64,000 bases of DNA from an uncultured Oscillospiraceae bacterium (lineage in GTDB: Bacteria > Bacillota > Clostridia > Oscillospirales > Oscillospiraceae), in the NCBI GenBank assembly GCA_905234625.1, contig CAJOIC010000002.1:1-64000 (forward strand). The letters run 5' to 3'. The notes beneath the pieces were generated by a model. It did not search any database, had not been told where the DNA came from, and saw only the letters and a program-made list of their open reading frames with translations. Position numbers and translations under genes: made by a program. This document shows positions 30,785 to 39,808 of this stretch, in pieces. Numbering within the stretch: position 1 is the stretch's first letter; each line of letters begins with the position of its first letter.

Positions 30785-31032
30785 GGTGTTTCCCTCCGGT
30801 GAGCGCCCTTCGGCGCATAAACTCAGCAAATATTATAAATATTTTTCAATGCTTCGTCAATAGCAAACAGATTGTACCCTCCGGTCAAAATTATGGATAG
30901 AACCGCCGGGGAAACAGTTGTAATCTATAATATTTCATGTTATTATTTATATTTGTAAGATTATGACCAGCTTTGAAAAATAACATTTTGTTAACCAATG
31001 ATCAAACGATATCTCCGGAAGGGAGTCTCTCC

Positions 31033-32802
31033 ATGAATGACAATCAGAAGCTGAAGAAACAGGGAGATTACTGGCACACCTGGCCGAAGCGTTTTCTGAC
31101 GCTGCTGGCTCCGGCGTTCCTCATCTGCTTTACGGTGATCTTCTTCGGGCCGCTGGATATCGTGAATTCGAACCAGCAGTACCTGACCTTCGCCGCCGGG
31201 GACATCGCGCCGGCTTTCGGGCTCGTGACGCTGGGCGGCACCGTGATCATCGCGGCGGTGTTCGCCTTCGTACCGGGCAGGGCCCGGGGCGTGGTGATGG
31301 GGCTTCTGCTGGGGATCGCGGCGCTGCTGTATCTCCAGGGAGCCTTCCTCAACGGCGACGTGCTCATCGTCCTGGACGGCAACACCTTCGACTGGCACGA
31401 CGTCCCCGCGCAGGCCTACCGGAATATCGCCATCTGGGGCGGGGTGCTTCTGGTGCTGATGGTGCTGGGCGGCATTTTCCCGGAGCAGGCGAAGACCGTC
31501 ACGCTCATCGTCTCCCTGGCGCTGGTGGCAGCCCAGACGGTGGCCCTGGTGACCACCTGGGTGCCGAAGGACAAGAGCGAGCCGAACTATCAGCTGGATG
31601 GCAAGAACGAGTTCGTCTTCTCCACGGAGGAGAACATCATCTTCATCACCCTGGACCAGTTCAACCCCCTCATCTTCGAGGAGCAGCTGGAGGAGGACCC
31701 CTCTCTGCGGGACTACTTCAAGGACTTTATCTACTACGACAATATGTCCTCCTGCTATTCCTTCACCTTCCCGTCCCTCATGTATCTGGCGACCCACCAG
31801 TACTTTGACACCACCATCCCAACCAGGCAGGCGGTGTATAACGCCTGGCACAGCGATCAGGCCCAGGAATTCTACGATATCCTCCATGAGCACGGGTATG
31901 AGGCGAACCTCTATATGGAGTCGAACTACGCCGCCCTCGGTGCGGAGAACATGATCGGCAAGGCGGACAACGTGAAGGAGGCCGGCGACCTTGTGGTGAC
32001 GCCGCTGTTTTTTGAGTTCGTGCTGGACATGTCCCTGTACCGCTACCTGCCCATTATGCTGAAAAATGACGTCTGCGTCTCCACCGGCGGCATCGTGGAT
32101 ATCTCCACCTTCAAGGGCATGACGAAGCTGCGCATCAACTACGATTTTCTCTCCTCGCTGGATGAGGAAGGCATCTCCCTCACGGACGAGACCAATATGT
32201 TCCAGTGGTACCACATGGCCGGTGCGCATTTCCCTTACGTGGTGGACTGGGACGGCTACTATGTCCCCGAGGAGGAATCCGACCGCACCATCGCCCTGCA
32301 CGGATATCTCGAGATGGTGGGACACTTCCTGGAAGCGCTCCGGGAGGCGGGGGTCTATGATGACGCCACCATCATCATCTCCGCAGACCACGGGTATTTC
32401 GAGTGCTTCCAGACCGTCGGCATGGTGAAGCTTGCCGGACAGACGGGGGAGGAGATGACCGTCTCCAGCGCCCCCGTGGCCCAGGAGGACATCATGCCCA
32501 CCATCCTCAGCGTCCTGGGGGAGGACTACTCCGACTACGGCACCACCTTCTTCGACTGGACCGAGGACGACCATCGGGTCCGCTGCACCCGGGTCTGGGG
32601 CTATATGACCCAGTATCCCGACGTGGAGTGGATCGGAAACCTGGACCAGTGGGACGCGGAGGCCAACGGCTTCGAGCGCTATAACGTCCTGGGCGTCTTC
32701 TTTTACGACGGCGATCGTGACACCATCCTGAACAAGGAACGCTACTGGTACAACTACGGCTATGCCGATCAGGTCCTGCCGCTGACGGACAGCTTCTATT
32801 AA
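31033..32802 (+). CDS. Membrane sulfatase/alkaline-phosphatase superfamily protein (LTA synthase-like topology)
   Basis: N-terminal TM block then NIIFITLDQFNP and IISADHGYFE metal-site motifs. Confidence 0.75.
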   Translation: MNDNQKLKKQGDYWHTWPKRFLTLLAPAFLICFTVIFFGPLDIVNSNQQYLTFAAGDIAPAFGLVTLGGTVIIAAVFAFVPGRARGVVMGLLLGIAALLYLQGAFLNGDVLIVLDGNTFDWHDVPAQAYRNIAIWGGVLLVLMVLGGIFPEQAKTVTLIVSLALVAAQTVALVTTWVPKDKSEPNYQLDGKNEFVFSTEENIIFITLDQFNPLIFEEQLEEDPSLRDYFKDFIYYDNMSSCYSFTFPSLMYLATHQYFDTTIPTRQAVYNAWHSDQAQEFYDILHEHGYEANLYMESNYAALGAENMIGKADNVKEAGDLVVTPLFFEFVLDMSLYRYLPIMLKNDVCVSTGGIVDISTFKGMTKLRINYDFLSSLDEEGISLTDETNMFQWYHMAGAHFPYVVDWDGYYVPEEESDRTIALHGYLEMVGHFLEALREAGVYDDATIIISADHGYFECFQTVGMVKLAGQTGEEMTVSSAPVAQEDIMPTILSVLGEDYSDYGTTFFDWTEDDHRVRCTRVWGYMTQYPDVEWIGNLDQWDAEANGFERYNVLGVFFYDGDRDTILNKERYWYNYGYADQVLPLTDSFY

Positions 32803-32812
32803 TCCCTCCGGA

Positions 32813-34711
32813 GTGTACTTCGACATGATAAACTTTCTCGCTCATATCTTCGGCTATCTCATGGACTGGTGCTATGCCCTTGTGCCCAACTGGGTGCTGG
32901 CTATCGCCCTGTTCACCCTCATCACGAAGATCATCCTCATTCCCGTGTCCCTCTGGTCCAACGCCAACGGCCTCAAGATGGTATCCATCATGCCGGAGAT
33001 CAACCGCATCAAGGCGAGGTTCTACGGCGACCGGGAGAAGATCGACGAGGCCCAGGCCGCCATGTACAAGCAGACGGGCTATCATCCGCTGCTGACCATG
33101 GTGCCCCTGGCCATCCAGATCATCATCCTCCTGGGCCTCATCGGCGTCATCCACAACATCACGGACACCGGCATGGCGCCGAAGCTGGGTCTCGTCCCCG
33201 TGACGGACGGAGGCTGGTCCTGGCTCATGCCGCTGGCGGCGGGTGCCGCGGCGGTGGTCCTGAGCATCGCCCAGAACCACATAAATCCCCTCCAAAGGGA
33301 GCAGAGCCGGGGGGAGCAGCTCTTCACCAACGGCATCTCCGTGGCGATCTCCCTGATCCTGGGGGCCTTCGTGTCCGTAGGCGTGGCGCTGTACTGGATC
33401 TTCTCGAACCTCATGACGATCCTGGTCCAGCTCATCTGCAACCTCATCATGCCCCCGAAAAAATACGTGGATTACGGAGATCTTGCCGAGAGCCGGAAGG
33501 AGCTGGACAAGCTCGACAGTATGGGCCCGGTCCAGACGAAGGAGCTGAAAAAACGGGAGAAGGCCGACTATAAGCGCTTCTTCTCCGTGGTGAACAAAAA
33601 GCTGGTGTTCTACTCCGAGTCCAGCGGGTTTTATAAATACTTCCAGAACATCATCGAGGAGCTGCTGCGCCGGTCCAACGTGACCATCCACTACATCACC
33701 TCCGACCCGGAGGATCAGATCTTCGCCCTGGCGGAGAAGGAGCCCCGGATCCAGCCCTACTATATCGGCGAGCGGCGGATGATCACCATGTTCATGAAGC
33801 TGGACGCGGATATCGTCTGTATGACCATGCCGGACCTGGAGACCTATCAGTACAAGCGCAGCTACGTCCGCAAGGATATCGAGTACGTGTACATATTCCA
33901 CGGCATGTTCTCCGGCCTCATCACCCTCCGGAAGGGGGCGCTCGACCACTTCGACACGCTCCTGACGCCCACCCCGGGCTTTGAGGAGGAGATGCGGGCC
34001 TGGAACAAGGTGAACGGTCTGCCGGACCAGAAGATGGTCCCCTGCGGGTACGGCGTCATCGACAATATGGCGGCGCAGTACGATGCCATGGAGAAGACCG
34101 ATCACGAGCCGAAGACCATTCTCATCGCCCCCTCCTGGCAGGAGGGGAACATCCTGGACTCCTGCCTTCAGGAGCTGGCGGAACCGCTTCTCGAAGCGGG
34201 CTATGACGTGACAGTTCGGCCCCATCCCCAGTATATCCGCCGTTTCCCCCAGAAGCTGGAGGCGCTCATGAGGGCCTGTGAGGGCTATGACAGGGACCGC
34301 TTCCGATTCCAGACGGATTTCAGCTCCAACGAGACGGTGTTCTCCTCCGACCTCGTGGTGACGGACTGGTCGAACATCGGCTACGAATATGCCGTGGCGA
34401 CGAAAAAACCCGTCCTGTTCATGAACACCCCCCGTAAGGTCGTGAACGAGGCCTGGACGGAGGAGGACGTGGCGAAATACGCCCCGGACGATCAGATCCG
34501 CTCCATCATCGGCATCGCCGTCGACCCTGCCGACGCCCGGGAAAAGGGCGCGGAGGCCGTGAACTATATGCTGACCCACAGGGCGGAGTACGAGGCGGTG
34601 CTGGAGAACGTCCGCCGGGAACGGCTGTATCACTTCGGTGAGAGCGGGGCTTACGGTGCGAAATACCTCCTGGAGCGCATCGTAGAGAATCAAAAGAAAA
34701 AGAGGGACTGA
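32813..34711 (+). CDS. Fusion: YidC/Oxa1-type insertase domain + CDP-glycerol glycerophosphotransferase-like domain
   Basis: N-terminus TLITKIILIPVSLWSNANGLKMVSIMPEINRIKARFYGDREKI...YKQTGYHPLLTMVPLAIQ (YidC-like); C-terminus IAPSWQEGN, VRPHPQYIRRFP, LVVTDWSNIGYEYAVATKKPVLFMNTP (TagB/TagF-like). Confidence 0.85.
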   Translation: MYFDMINFLAHIFGYLMDWCYALVPNWVLAIALFTLITKIILIPVSLWSNANGLKMVSIMPEINRIKARFYGDREKIDEAQAAMYKQTGYHPLLTMVPLAIQIIILLGLIGVIHNITDTGMAPKLGLVPVTDGGWSWLMPLAAGAAAVVLSIAQNHINPLQREQSRGEQLFTNGISVAISLILGAFVSVGVALYWIFSNLMTILVQLICNLIMPPKKYVDYGDLAESRKELDKLDSMGPVQTKELKKREKADYKRFFSVVNKKLVFYSESSGFYKYFQNIIEELLRRSNVTIHYITSDPEDQIFALAEKEPRIQPYYIGERRMITMFMKLDADIVCMTMPDLETYQYKRSYVRKDIEYVYIFHGMFSGLITLRKGALDHFDTLLTPTPGFEEEMRAWNKVNGLPDQKMVPCGYGVIDNMAAQYDAMEKTDHEPKTILIAPSWQEGNILDSCLQELAEPLLEAGYDVTVRPHPQYIRRFPQKLEALMRACEGYDRDRFRFQTDFSSNETVFSSDLVVTDWSNIGYEYAVATKKPVLFMNTPRKVVNEAWTEEDVAKYAPDDQIRSIIGIAVDPADAREKGAEAVNYMLTHRAEYEAVLENVRRERLYHFGESGAYGAKYLLERIVENQKKKRD

Positions 34712-34714
34712 GCT

Positions 34715-35554
34715 ATGCTGAAACGCTGTGACGATACCTATATCCCCCGGGTGGTGGACTATATCGGGGAGGACAAGATCCTCTGCTTTTACCTGTACAT
34801 GGACCTTTTGGAGTGCGGCACCCAGGCCGACGGCGTGGGGCTCTGGGTCTGCGAGACCTGCGAGGCCAGCGAGGCCAGCGAGACCTGTGAGGAGGAGAAC
34901 GGCGGGCTGTCTGCGGTGATGTACCGCTACTACGACTGCCTGCACATTTACAGCCGGGAGCTCTGTCCCCTGGAAGATGTCCTGGCCCTCATCGGCGAGC
35001 TGGACCCCAAGGTCATCACAGGAAAGCAGGAGAACATCGACCGCATCGCGGAAGCGCTGGGGAAGGACCGGTACACTTATGAACTGAGCCACATCATCAC
35101 GGCGGACAAGCTCATGGACGGCAAGAGCGACCTGACGGTGCAGCCTGCGGGCGAGGCGGACGTGCCCGAGATCGCGGCCCTCATGATGAAGGAGCATATC
35201 TATAACACCGTGTACACCTACGATAACCTCTGCGAGGCCCTGGTCCGGCGCATCCGGGAGGGCTTCGGGCGGCTGTTCGTCATGCGCACGGAGGAAGGAC
35301 GGCTGGTGGCCACCAACGCCCTGTCCGCGGAGTCGGAGGAGTTCGCCGTCATCAACGGCCTCGTCACCGATCCGGACATGCGGGGCCACGGTCTGGGTCG
35401 GGCCATCACGGCCAGCACCTGGAACCTTGTGAAAAACGAGGGGAAGCGGGGCCTGGCCTTCCTTGGGGCGGACAATGTGAACACCCTGTCCCTCCATCGG
35501 AAGATGGGCTATACATTTTTGGGGCTTTACGCCCGTCTGATCCGGGAGGACTAA
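34715..35554 (+). CDS. GNAT family N-acetyltransferase
   Basis: VINGLVTDPDMRGHGLGRAITASTWNLVKNEGKRGLAFLGADNVNTLSLHRKMGYTFLG. Confidence 0.85.
   Translation: MLKRCDDTYIPRVVDYIGEDKILCFYLYMDLLECGTQADGVGLWVCETCEASEASETCEEENGGLSAVMYRYYDCLHIYSRELCPLEDVLALIGELDPKVITGKQENIDRIAEALGKDRYTYELSHIITADKLMDGKSDLTVQPAGEADVPEIAALMMKEHIYNTVYTYDNLCEALVRRIREGFGRLFVMRTEEGRLVATNALSAESEEFAVINGLVTDPDMRGHGLGRAITASTWNLVKNEGKRGLAFLGADNVNTLSLHRKMGYTFLGLYARLIRED
34851..34886 (+). repeat. In-frame 9-bp tandem repeat, 4 units
   Basis: GCGAGACCT GCGAGGCCA GCGAGGCCA GCGAGACCT, encoding CETCEASEASET. Confidence 0.85.
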
Positions 35555-35557
35555 AAT

Positions 35558-37363
35558 ATGCAGGCATTGATGCTGGCGGCCGGTATGGGCAAGCGCCTCG
35601 GCGCATATACGAACAACCAGACCAAGTGCATGGTGAAGGTGGGGGGCAGGACCCTCCTGGAGCACGCCGCGGACGCTCTGCGGGAGGCGGGGATCCGCAG
35701 GTTCGTGATCGTCGTGGGCTACGAAGGGGAGAAGCTGATGGCTTTTGCCCGGGAGAAGCTCGCGGATTTCGACCTGGAGTTCATCGTGAACGAGGACTAT
35801 GCCACCACCAACAATATCTACTCCCTGTACATGGCCAGGGAGCAGCTGGCGGCGGACGATACGGTCCTTCTGGAGTCCGATCTCATCTATGAGCCCCGGC
35901 TCATCCGCATGCTGCTGGAAACGGAGGCTCCCAACGTGGTGGCCGTGGCGAAGTACGAGCAGTGGATGGACGGCACCGTCACCCTGGTGGACGACGACGG
36001 CCTCATCCGGGAGTTCATCGAGAAGAAGGATTTCAGCTATGCCAGCGTCGACAAGTACTACAAGACGGTGAACGTCTATAAGCTCAGCCGCAGCTTCTGC
36101 GCGGAGCAGTACGTTCCCTTCCTGGAGGCATATATCCGCGCCTACGGGAAGAACCAGTACTATGAAATGGTCCTCAAAGCCCTGGCGCATCTGCCATTTG
36201 CGGGCCTGAAGGCCTTTGAGATGGGGGATATCAAGTGGTATGAGATCGACGATGTGCAGGATCTGGACATCGCCAACACCCTCTTTGCCCGGCAGGAGGA
36301 TCGGCTCCACGCCTATGAGCTGCATTTCGGCGGCTATTGGCGCTATGGGAACCTGAAGGACTTCTGCTACCTTGTGAATCCCTATTTTCCGCCGAAAAAG
36401 CTGCTGGATCAGATGATGTATTTCTATCCCACGCTGCTGACCCAGTACCCCTCCGGCATGAACACCCAGAAGCTCCTGGCGTCCAAGATGTTCGGGGTGA
36501 AGACGGACTATCTCCTGGTGGGGAACGGCGCCGCAGAGCTCATCAATACCCTGGGCAGGACCATGACCGGGAGGACGGCTCTTTCTATTCCGGCCTTCAA
36601 CGAGTATATCCGCTGCTTCCCGGACTGCGAGATCGTGTCTCTGTCCGGGGAGGCGCACGACTACCGCTTCGAAATGGATGAGCTGCGAGAGGCGGCCAGC
36701 ACCTGCGATAACCTTGTTCTCATCAATCCCGATAATCCCTCCGGCGCGTTCCTGGAAAGGGCTCAGCTCCTGGAGCTGGCGGACCTCTGCGCGGAGCACG
36801 GCACGAAGCTGGTGGTGGACGAGTCCTTCGCGGATTTCGCGGACCCGGCTGTGCGCTATACCCTTCTGGACGATGATATCCTGGAGAAATACCCGAACCT
36901 TCTTGTCATGAAGAGTATCAGCAAGTCCTACGGTGTGCCGGGGCTTCGCCTGGGGGTCTGCGCCTGCGCGGACACGGCCTGGACGGAGCGGCTGCGGAGG
37001 CTGCTGCCCATCTGGAACATCAACTCCTTCGCGGAGTATTTCTTCCAGATCTATGGGCTCTACGCAGGGCAGTACCAGGCGGCCTGCGACGCCATCGCCC
37101 TGCGTCGGGCGGAGATGACGGAGCGGCTGTCGAGATTTCCGTTCCTCACGCCCTATCCCTCCCAGGCAAACTACATTCTCTGCCGGGTGGACGGGATCGG
37201 CTCCAAGGAGCTGGCAGGCATTCTCCTGCGGGACGACGATCTCCTTATCAAGGATTTGTCCGAGAAAAACGGCTTCTCCGGCCGGAGCTTCATCCGGGTG
37301 GCCGTGCGGAACGAGGCGGATAACGAGGCCCTCTACCGGGCGCTGGAGAAGATCAGACTGTAA
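35558..37363 (+). CDS. Fusion: sugar-phosphate/choline-type nucleotidyltransferase + HisC/CobD-like PLP-dependent domain
   Basis: LAAGMGKRLGAYTNNQTKCMVKVGGRTLLEH (NTP transferase) and NPDNPSG, DESFADF, MKSISKSYGVPGLRLG (fold-type I PLP lysine). Confidence 0.85.
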   Translation: MQALMLAAGMGKRLGAYTNNQTKCMVKVGGRTLLEHAADALREAGIRRFVIVVGYEGEKLMAFAREKLADFDLEFIVNEDYATTNNIYSLYMAREQLAADDTVLLESDLIYEPRLIRMLLETEAPNVVAVAKYEQWMDGTVTLVDDDGLIREFIEKKDFSYASVDKYYKTVNVYKLSRSFCAEQYVPFLEAYIRAYGKNQYYEMVLKALAHLPFAGLKAFEMGDIKWYEIDDVQDLDIANTLFARQEDRLHAYELHFGGYWRYGNLKDFCYLVNPYFPPKKLLDQMMYFYPTLLTQYPSGMNTQKLLASKMFGVKTDYLLVGNGAAELINTLGRTMTGRTALSIPAFNEYIRCFPDCEIVSLSGEAHDYRFEMDELREAASTCDNLVLINPDNPSGAFLERAQLLELADLCAEHGTKLVVDESFADFADPAVRYTLLDDDILEKYPNLLVMKSISKSYGVPGLRLGVCACADTAWTERLRRLLPIWNINSFAEYFFQIYGLYAGQYQAACDAIALRRAEMTERLSRFPFLTPYPSQANYILCRVDGIGSKELAGILLRDDDLLIKDLSEKNGFSGRSFIRVAVRNEADNEALYRALEKIRL

Positions 37364-37407
37364 GCAATACGGAAGATTTGCAAATCCTTCCGGCTGAACG
37401 ATTTGAC

Positions 37408-37436
37408 TTGATTAATGCCGGACGGGGTGTTATACT
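37408..37436 (+). promoter_or_regulatory. Candidate promoter for the small 37481 CDS
   Basis: TTGATT-N17-TATACT. Confidence 0.5.
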
Positions 37437-37480
37437 CAGTTAGATAACAAAACATTCAGAGAAGAAAGAAGGACAAAACC

Positions 37481-37819
37481 TTGAAAAAGCTACGTTTCGC
37501 GTTTTTCTTCACGGGAATGGCCGTGATGCTGATGATCCCTGCCGCCGCCTATGTGGATCCCTCCGTTACCTCCATGGCCATCCAGGCCATCGCAGGCGTC
37601 GTGGTAGCCGTGGCCGCCGTGGCGGGCGTCATGTGGAGCAAGGCCAAGAAGAAGGCCAAGCAGGTTCTGAACATCGACGAGAACGCCGGCAAGACCGTGG
37701 AGGACGAGGTCGTCGTTTTCGATGACGAGACCAAAGAGAAGCTTGGGGAAGTCAAGGAAGCCGTGGCCGAGGCCAAGGAAGCCATTGACGAGCTCAAGGA
37801 CACCGTCTCCGCAGAGTAA
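37481..37819 (+). CDS. Small secreted/membrane protein with YVDPS motif
   Basis: Signal/TM then AAYVDPSVTSMAIQAIAGVVVAVAAVAGVMW and charged helical tail. Confidence 0.65.
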   Translation: MKKLRFAFFFTGMAVMLMIPAAAYVDPSVTSMAIQAIAGVVVAVAAVAGVMWSKAKKKAKQVLNIDENAGKTVEDEVVVFDDETKEKLGEVKEAVAEAKEAIDELKDTVSAE

Positions 37820-37833
37820 GCATAGCCGCATAA

Positions 37834-37877
37834 CACGAAAACGCCCCGGAACGATAACGTTCCGGGGCGTTTTCGTG
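37834..37877. terminator. Bidirectional intrinsic terminator
   Basis: 20-bp perfect stem CACGAAAACGCCCCGGAACG-ATAA-CGTTCCGGGGCGTTTTCGTG. Confidence 0.9.
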
Positions 37878-37882
37878 TGACC

Positions 37883-38320
37883 TCAGCTTTTTCCGTATTT
37901 ATCCAGCAGATAGTCGATGGCCATGATATAACCGTCGAAGCCGTAGCCCGCGTAGGTCTTCTCGCAGGCCATGCCGGCGTAGGAGATCTGGCGGAAGGCC
38001 TCCCGGGCGCTGATGTCTGACAGATGCACCTCCACCGCCGGGAGCGCCACGGCCTTGAGGGCGTCCAGAATGGCGACGCTGGTGTGGGTATAGGCCGCGG
38101 GGTTTATGACAATGGCGTCCACGACCCGGTAGGCGGACTGGATCATATCCACCAGCACCCCCTCGTGGTTCGACTGGAAGATCTCGCACTCCACGTTCCG
38201 GGCGTCACAGGCGGCGCGGATGGTGTCCTCCAGGGCGGCATAGGTCTGCCTGCCGTAGATATCCGGCTCGCGGATGCCGAGCATGTTGAGGTTGGGGCCG
38301 TTCAAAAACAGGATCTTCAT
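37883..38320 (-). CDS. aroQ: Type II 3-dehydroquinate dehydratase
   Basis: ILFLNGPNLNMLGIREPDIYG; SNHEGVLVDMIQ; INPAAYTHTSVAI. Confidence 0.96.
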   Translation of the reverse strand: MKILFLNGPNLNMLGIREPDIYGRQTYAALEDTIRAACDARNVECEIFQSNHEGVLVDMIQSAYRVVDAIVINPAAYTHTSVAILDALKAVALPAVEVHLSDISAREAFRQISYAGMACEKTYAGYGFDGYIMAIDYLLDKYGKS

Positions 38321-39540
38321 CGGATCGCCTCCCATATTTTCGTTACTGTGTGATAGATGACCTCATCGCTGTCGACGGTGATGTCGGCAAAGGCGGCGTA
38401 TTTGTCCTTTCGCTGTTCGTACAGGGTCTCCGGGGCGTTCCGCTGAGAGAGGGGCCGTCCCGCCGTGGGCAGGTTCTTCAGATCCCGCCGCAGCCATACG
38501 ATGACGCCGTTCTGATGGAGCAGGGGGTAGTTTTCCTGCCGGGTGACACAGCCGCCCCCGGTGGCTATGATGGCGCCGGAGCCCATACCCAGGCGGGACA
38601 GCACGGCGGTCTCCCGGCGGCGGAAGCCCTCCTCGCCCTCAGACGCGAAGATCTCCGGGATGGTCATGCCCGCCTCCTCCGCCAGCACCGTATCGGCGTC
38701 GATGAAGGGCCTGCCCAGCTTCCGCGCCAGACGGCGGCCCACGGTGGATTTGCCGCAGCCGGGCATGCCGATGAGGATGATGTTCCGCATCTGCCGCTCC
38801 AGGATGTCCGCGATCTCACGCACCCGGCTGTCAGGGATGGCGGTTTTTGCGAACTGCTCCGCGCTCCTGCGTGCCTGAGCCACCAGCATGATGAGACCGC
38901 CCGCGTGGGGGATGCCCCGGGCTTCCGCGTCCAGGAGGAGCTTCGTGCGGGCTGGATTATACACCACGTCCAGCACCGCCTCGCAGGCGGGAAAACGGTC
39001 CAGCTCCGCGGGAGATACCCCCGTGTTAGGGTACATGCCCAGGGGCGTGGCGTTCACCAGTATGCTGGCGTCGGCGTGCCTGTCGAGATTGTCATAGTTG
39101 TCGGCCCCGGAGCGGGATATGTTCACGATGGGGTCCGCCCCCAGGTCCCGCAGCGCCGCGATCACGGCCAGGGACGCGCCGCCGGAGCCGAAGACCAGGG
39201 CCTTCTTTCCTGACACGGGGACGCCGCACTGCTCCGTCATGGCGACGAAACCCGCGTAATCGGTGTTGTCCCCGAACCAGCCGGAGGGCGTCTTCACCAG
39301 GGTGTTCACGCTGCCGATGGCCCGGGCCGCGTCCGACAGAGCCGTGCAGAAGGGGACCACCGTCTTTTTGTAAGGGATCGTCACGTTCATCCCGGCAAGG
39401 TCCGTTTCCGCCAGGAACTCCGCCACCTGCTCCGGCTCCTTTTCGATGAGGGCGTAGTCGTATCCGCACAGGAGGGTATGTATCTGCGGGGACCAGGAAT
39501 GGCCCAGCTTCTGCCCGAGAAGTCCGAACTTATCCGCCAT
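38317..39540 (-). CDS. Bifunctional shikimate dehydrogenase / shikimate kinase (AroE-AroK fusion)
   Basis: AroE: HSWSPQIH, NVTIPYKK, GDNTDYAGF; AroK: ILIGMPGCGKSTVGRRLARKLGRPFIDAD, FRRRE, TGGGCV. Confidence 0.95.
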   Translation of the reverse strand: MADKFGLLGQKLGHSWSPQIHTLLCGYDYALIEKEPEQVAEFLAETDLAGMNVTIPYKKTVVPFCTALSDAARAIGSVNTLVKTPSGWFGDNTDYAGFVAMTEQCGVPVSGKKALVFGSGGASLAVIAALRDLGADPIVNISRSGADNYDNLDRHADASILVNATPLGMYPNTGVSPAELDRFPACEAVLDVVYNPARTKLLLDAEARGIPHAGGLIMLVAQARRSAEQFAKTAIPDSRVREIADILERQMRNIILIGMPGCGKSTVGRRLARKLGRPFIDADTVLAEEAGMTIPEIFASEGEEGFRRRETAVLSRLGMGSGAIIATGGGCVTRQENYPLLHQNGVIVWLRRDLKNLPTAGRPLSQRNAPETLYEQRKDKYAAFADITVDSDEVIYHTVTKIWEAIR

Positions 39541-39808
39541 GACGATCCTCCATGCACCGCGCCTGATGGCTGCGGCTGGCAGCCAGTATGGCGGTGAAAA
39601 CGTCCGCGATGAGGTCCGCGGTCTCTTTCCGGCATTGGGACCGGACGGCGTCCAGCTTCACCTGCTCCCGGGCCGTGTCCAGGATGGCAAGGCCCGCGTC
39701 CTGCTTGTAGGCCGCGATGCCCGCAGCCACGTCCATGCGCGCCTCCAGAAGGGCGATGATCTCCCGATCCAGCGCGTCGATACGTTCGCGGTATTCCGTC
39801 AACTCCAT
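39530..39808 (-). CDS. Chorismate mutase (AroQ-fold, PheA-N type)
   Basis: YRERIDALDREIIALLEARMDVAAGIAAYKQ. Confidence 0.9.
   Translation of the reverse strand: MELTEYRERIDALDREIIALLEARMDVAAGIAAYKQDAGLAILDTAREQVKLDAVRSQCRKETADLIADVFTAILAASRSHQARCMEDRHGG

Noticed and set aside
32507-36799. 1430-aa ORF on the minus strand
   Set aside because: Fully antisense to well-supported YidC-fusion, GNAT and NTPase-PLP genes; low-complexity His/Leu/Gly/Arg composition typical of antisense frames in GC-rich DNA
37481-37831. Overlapping minus-strand ORFs opposite the YVDPS small protein
   Set aside because: Plus-strand ORF has promoter, signal/TM segment and downstream terminator; antisense frames have none
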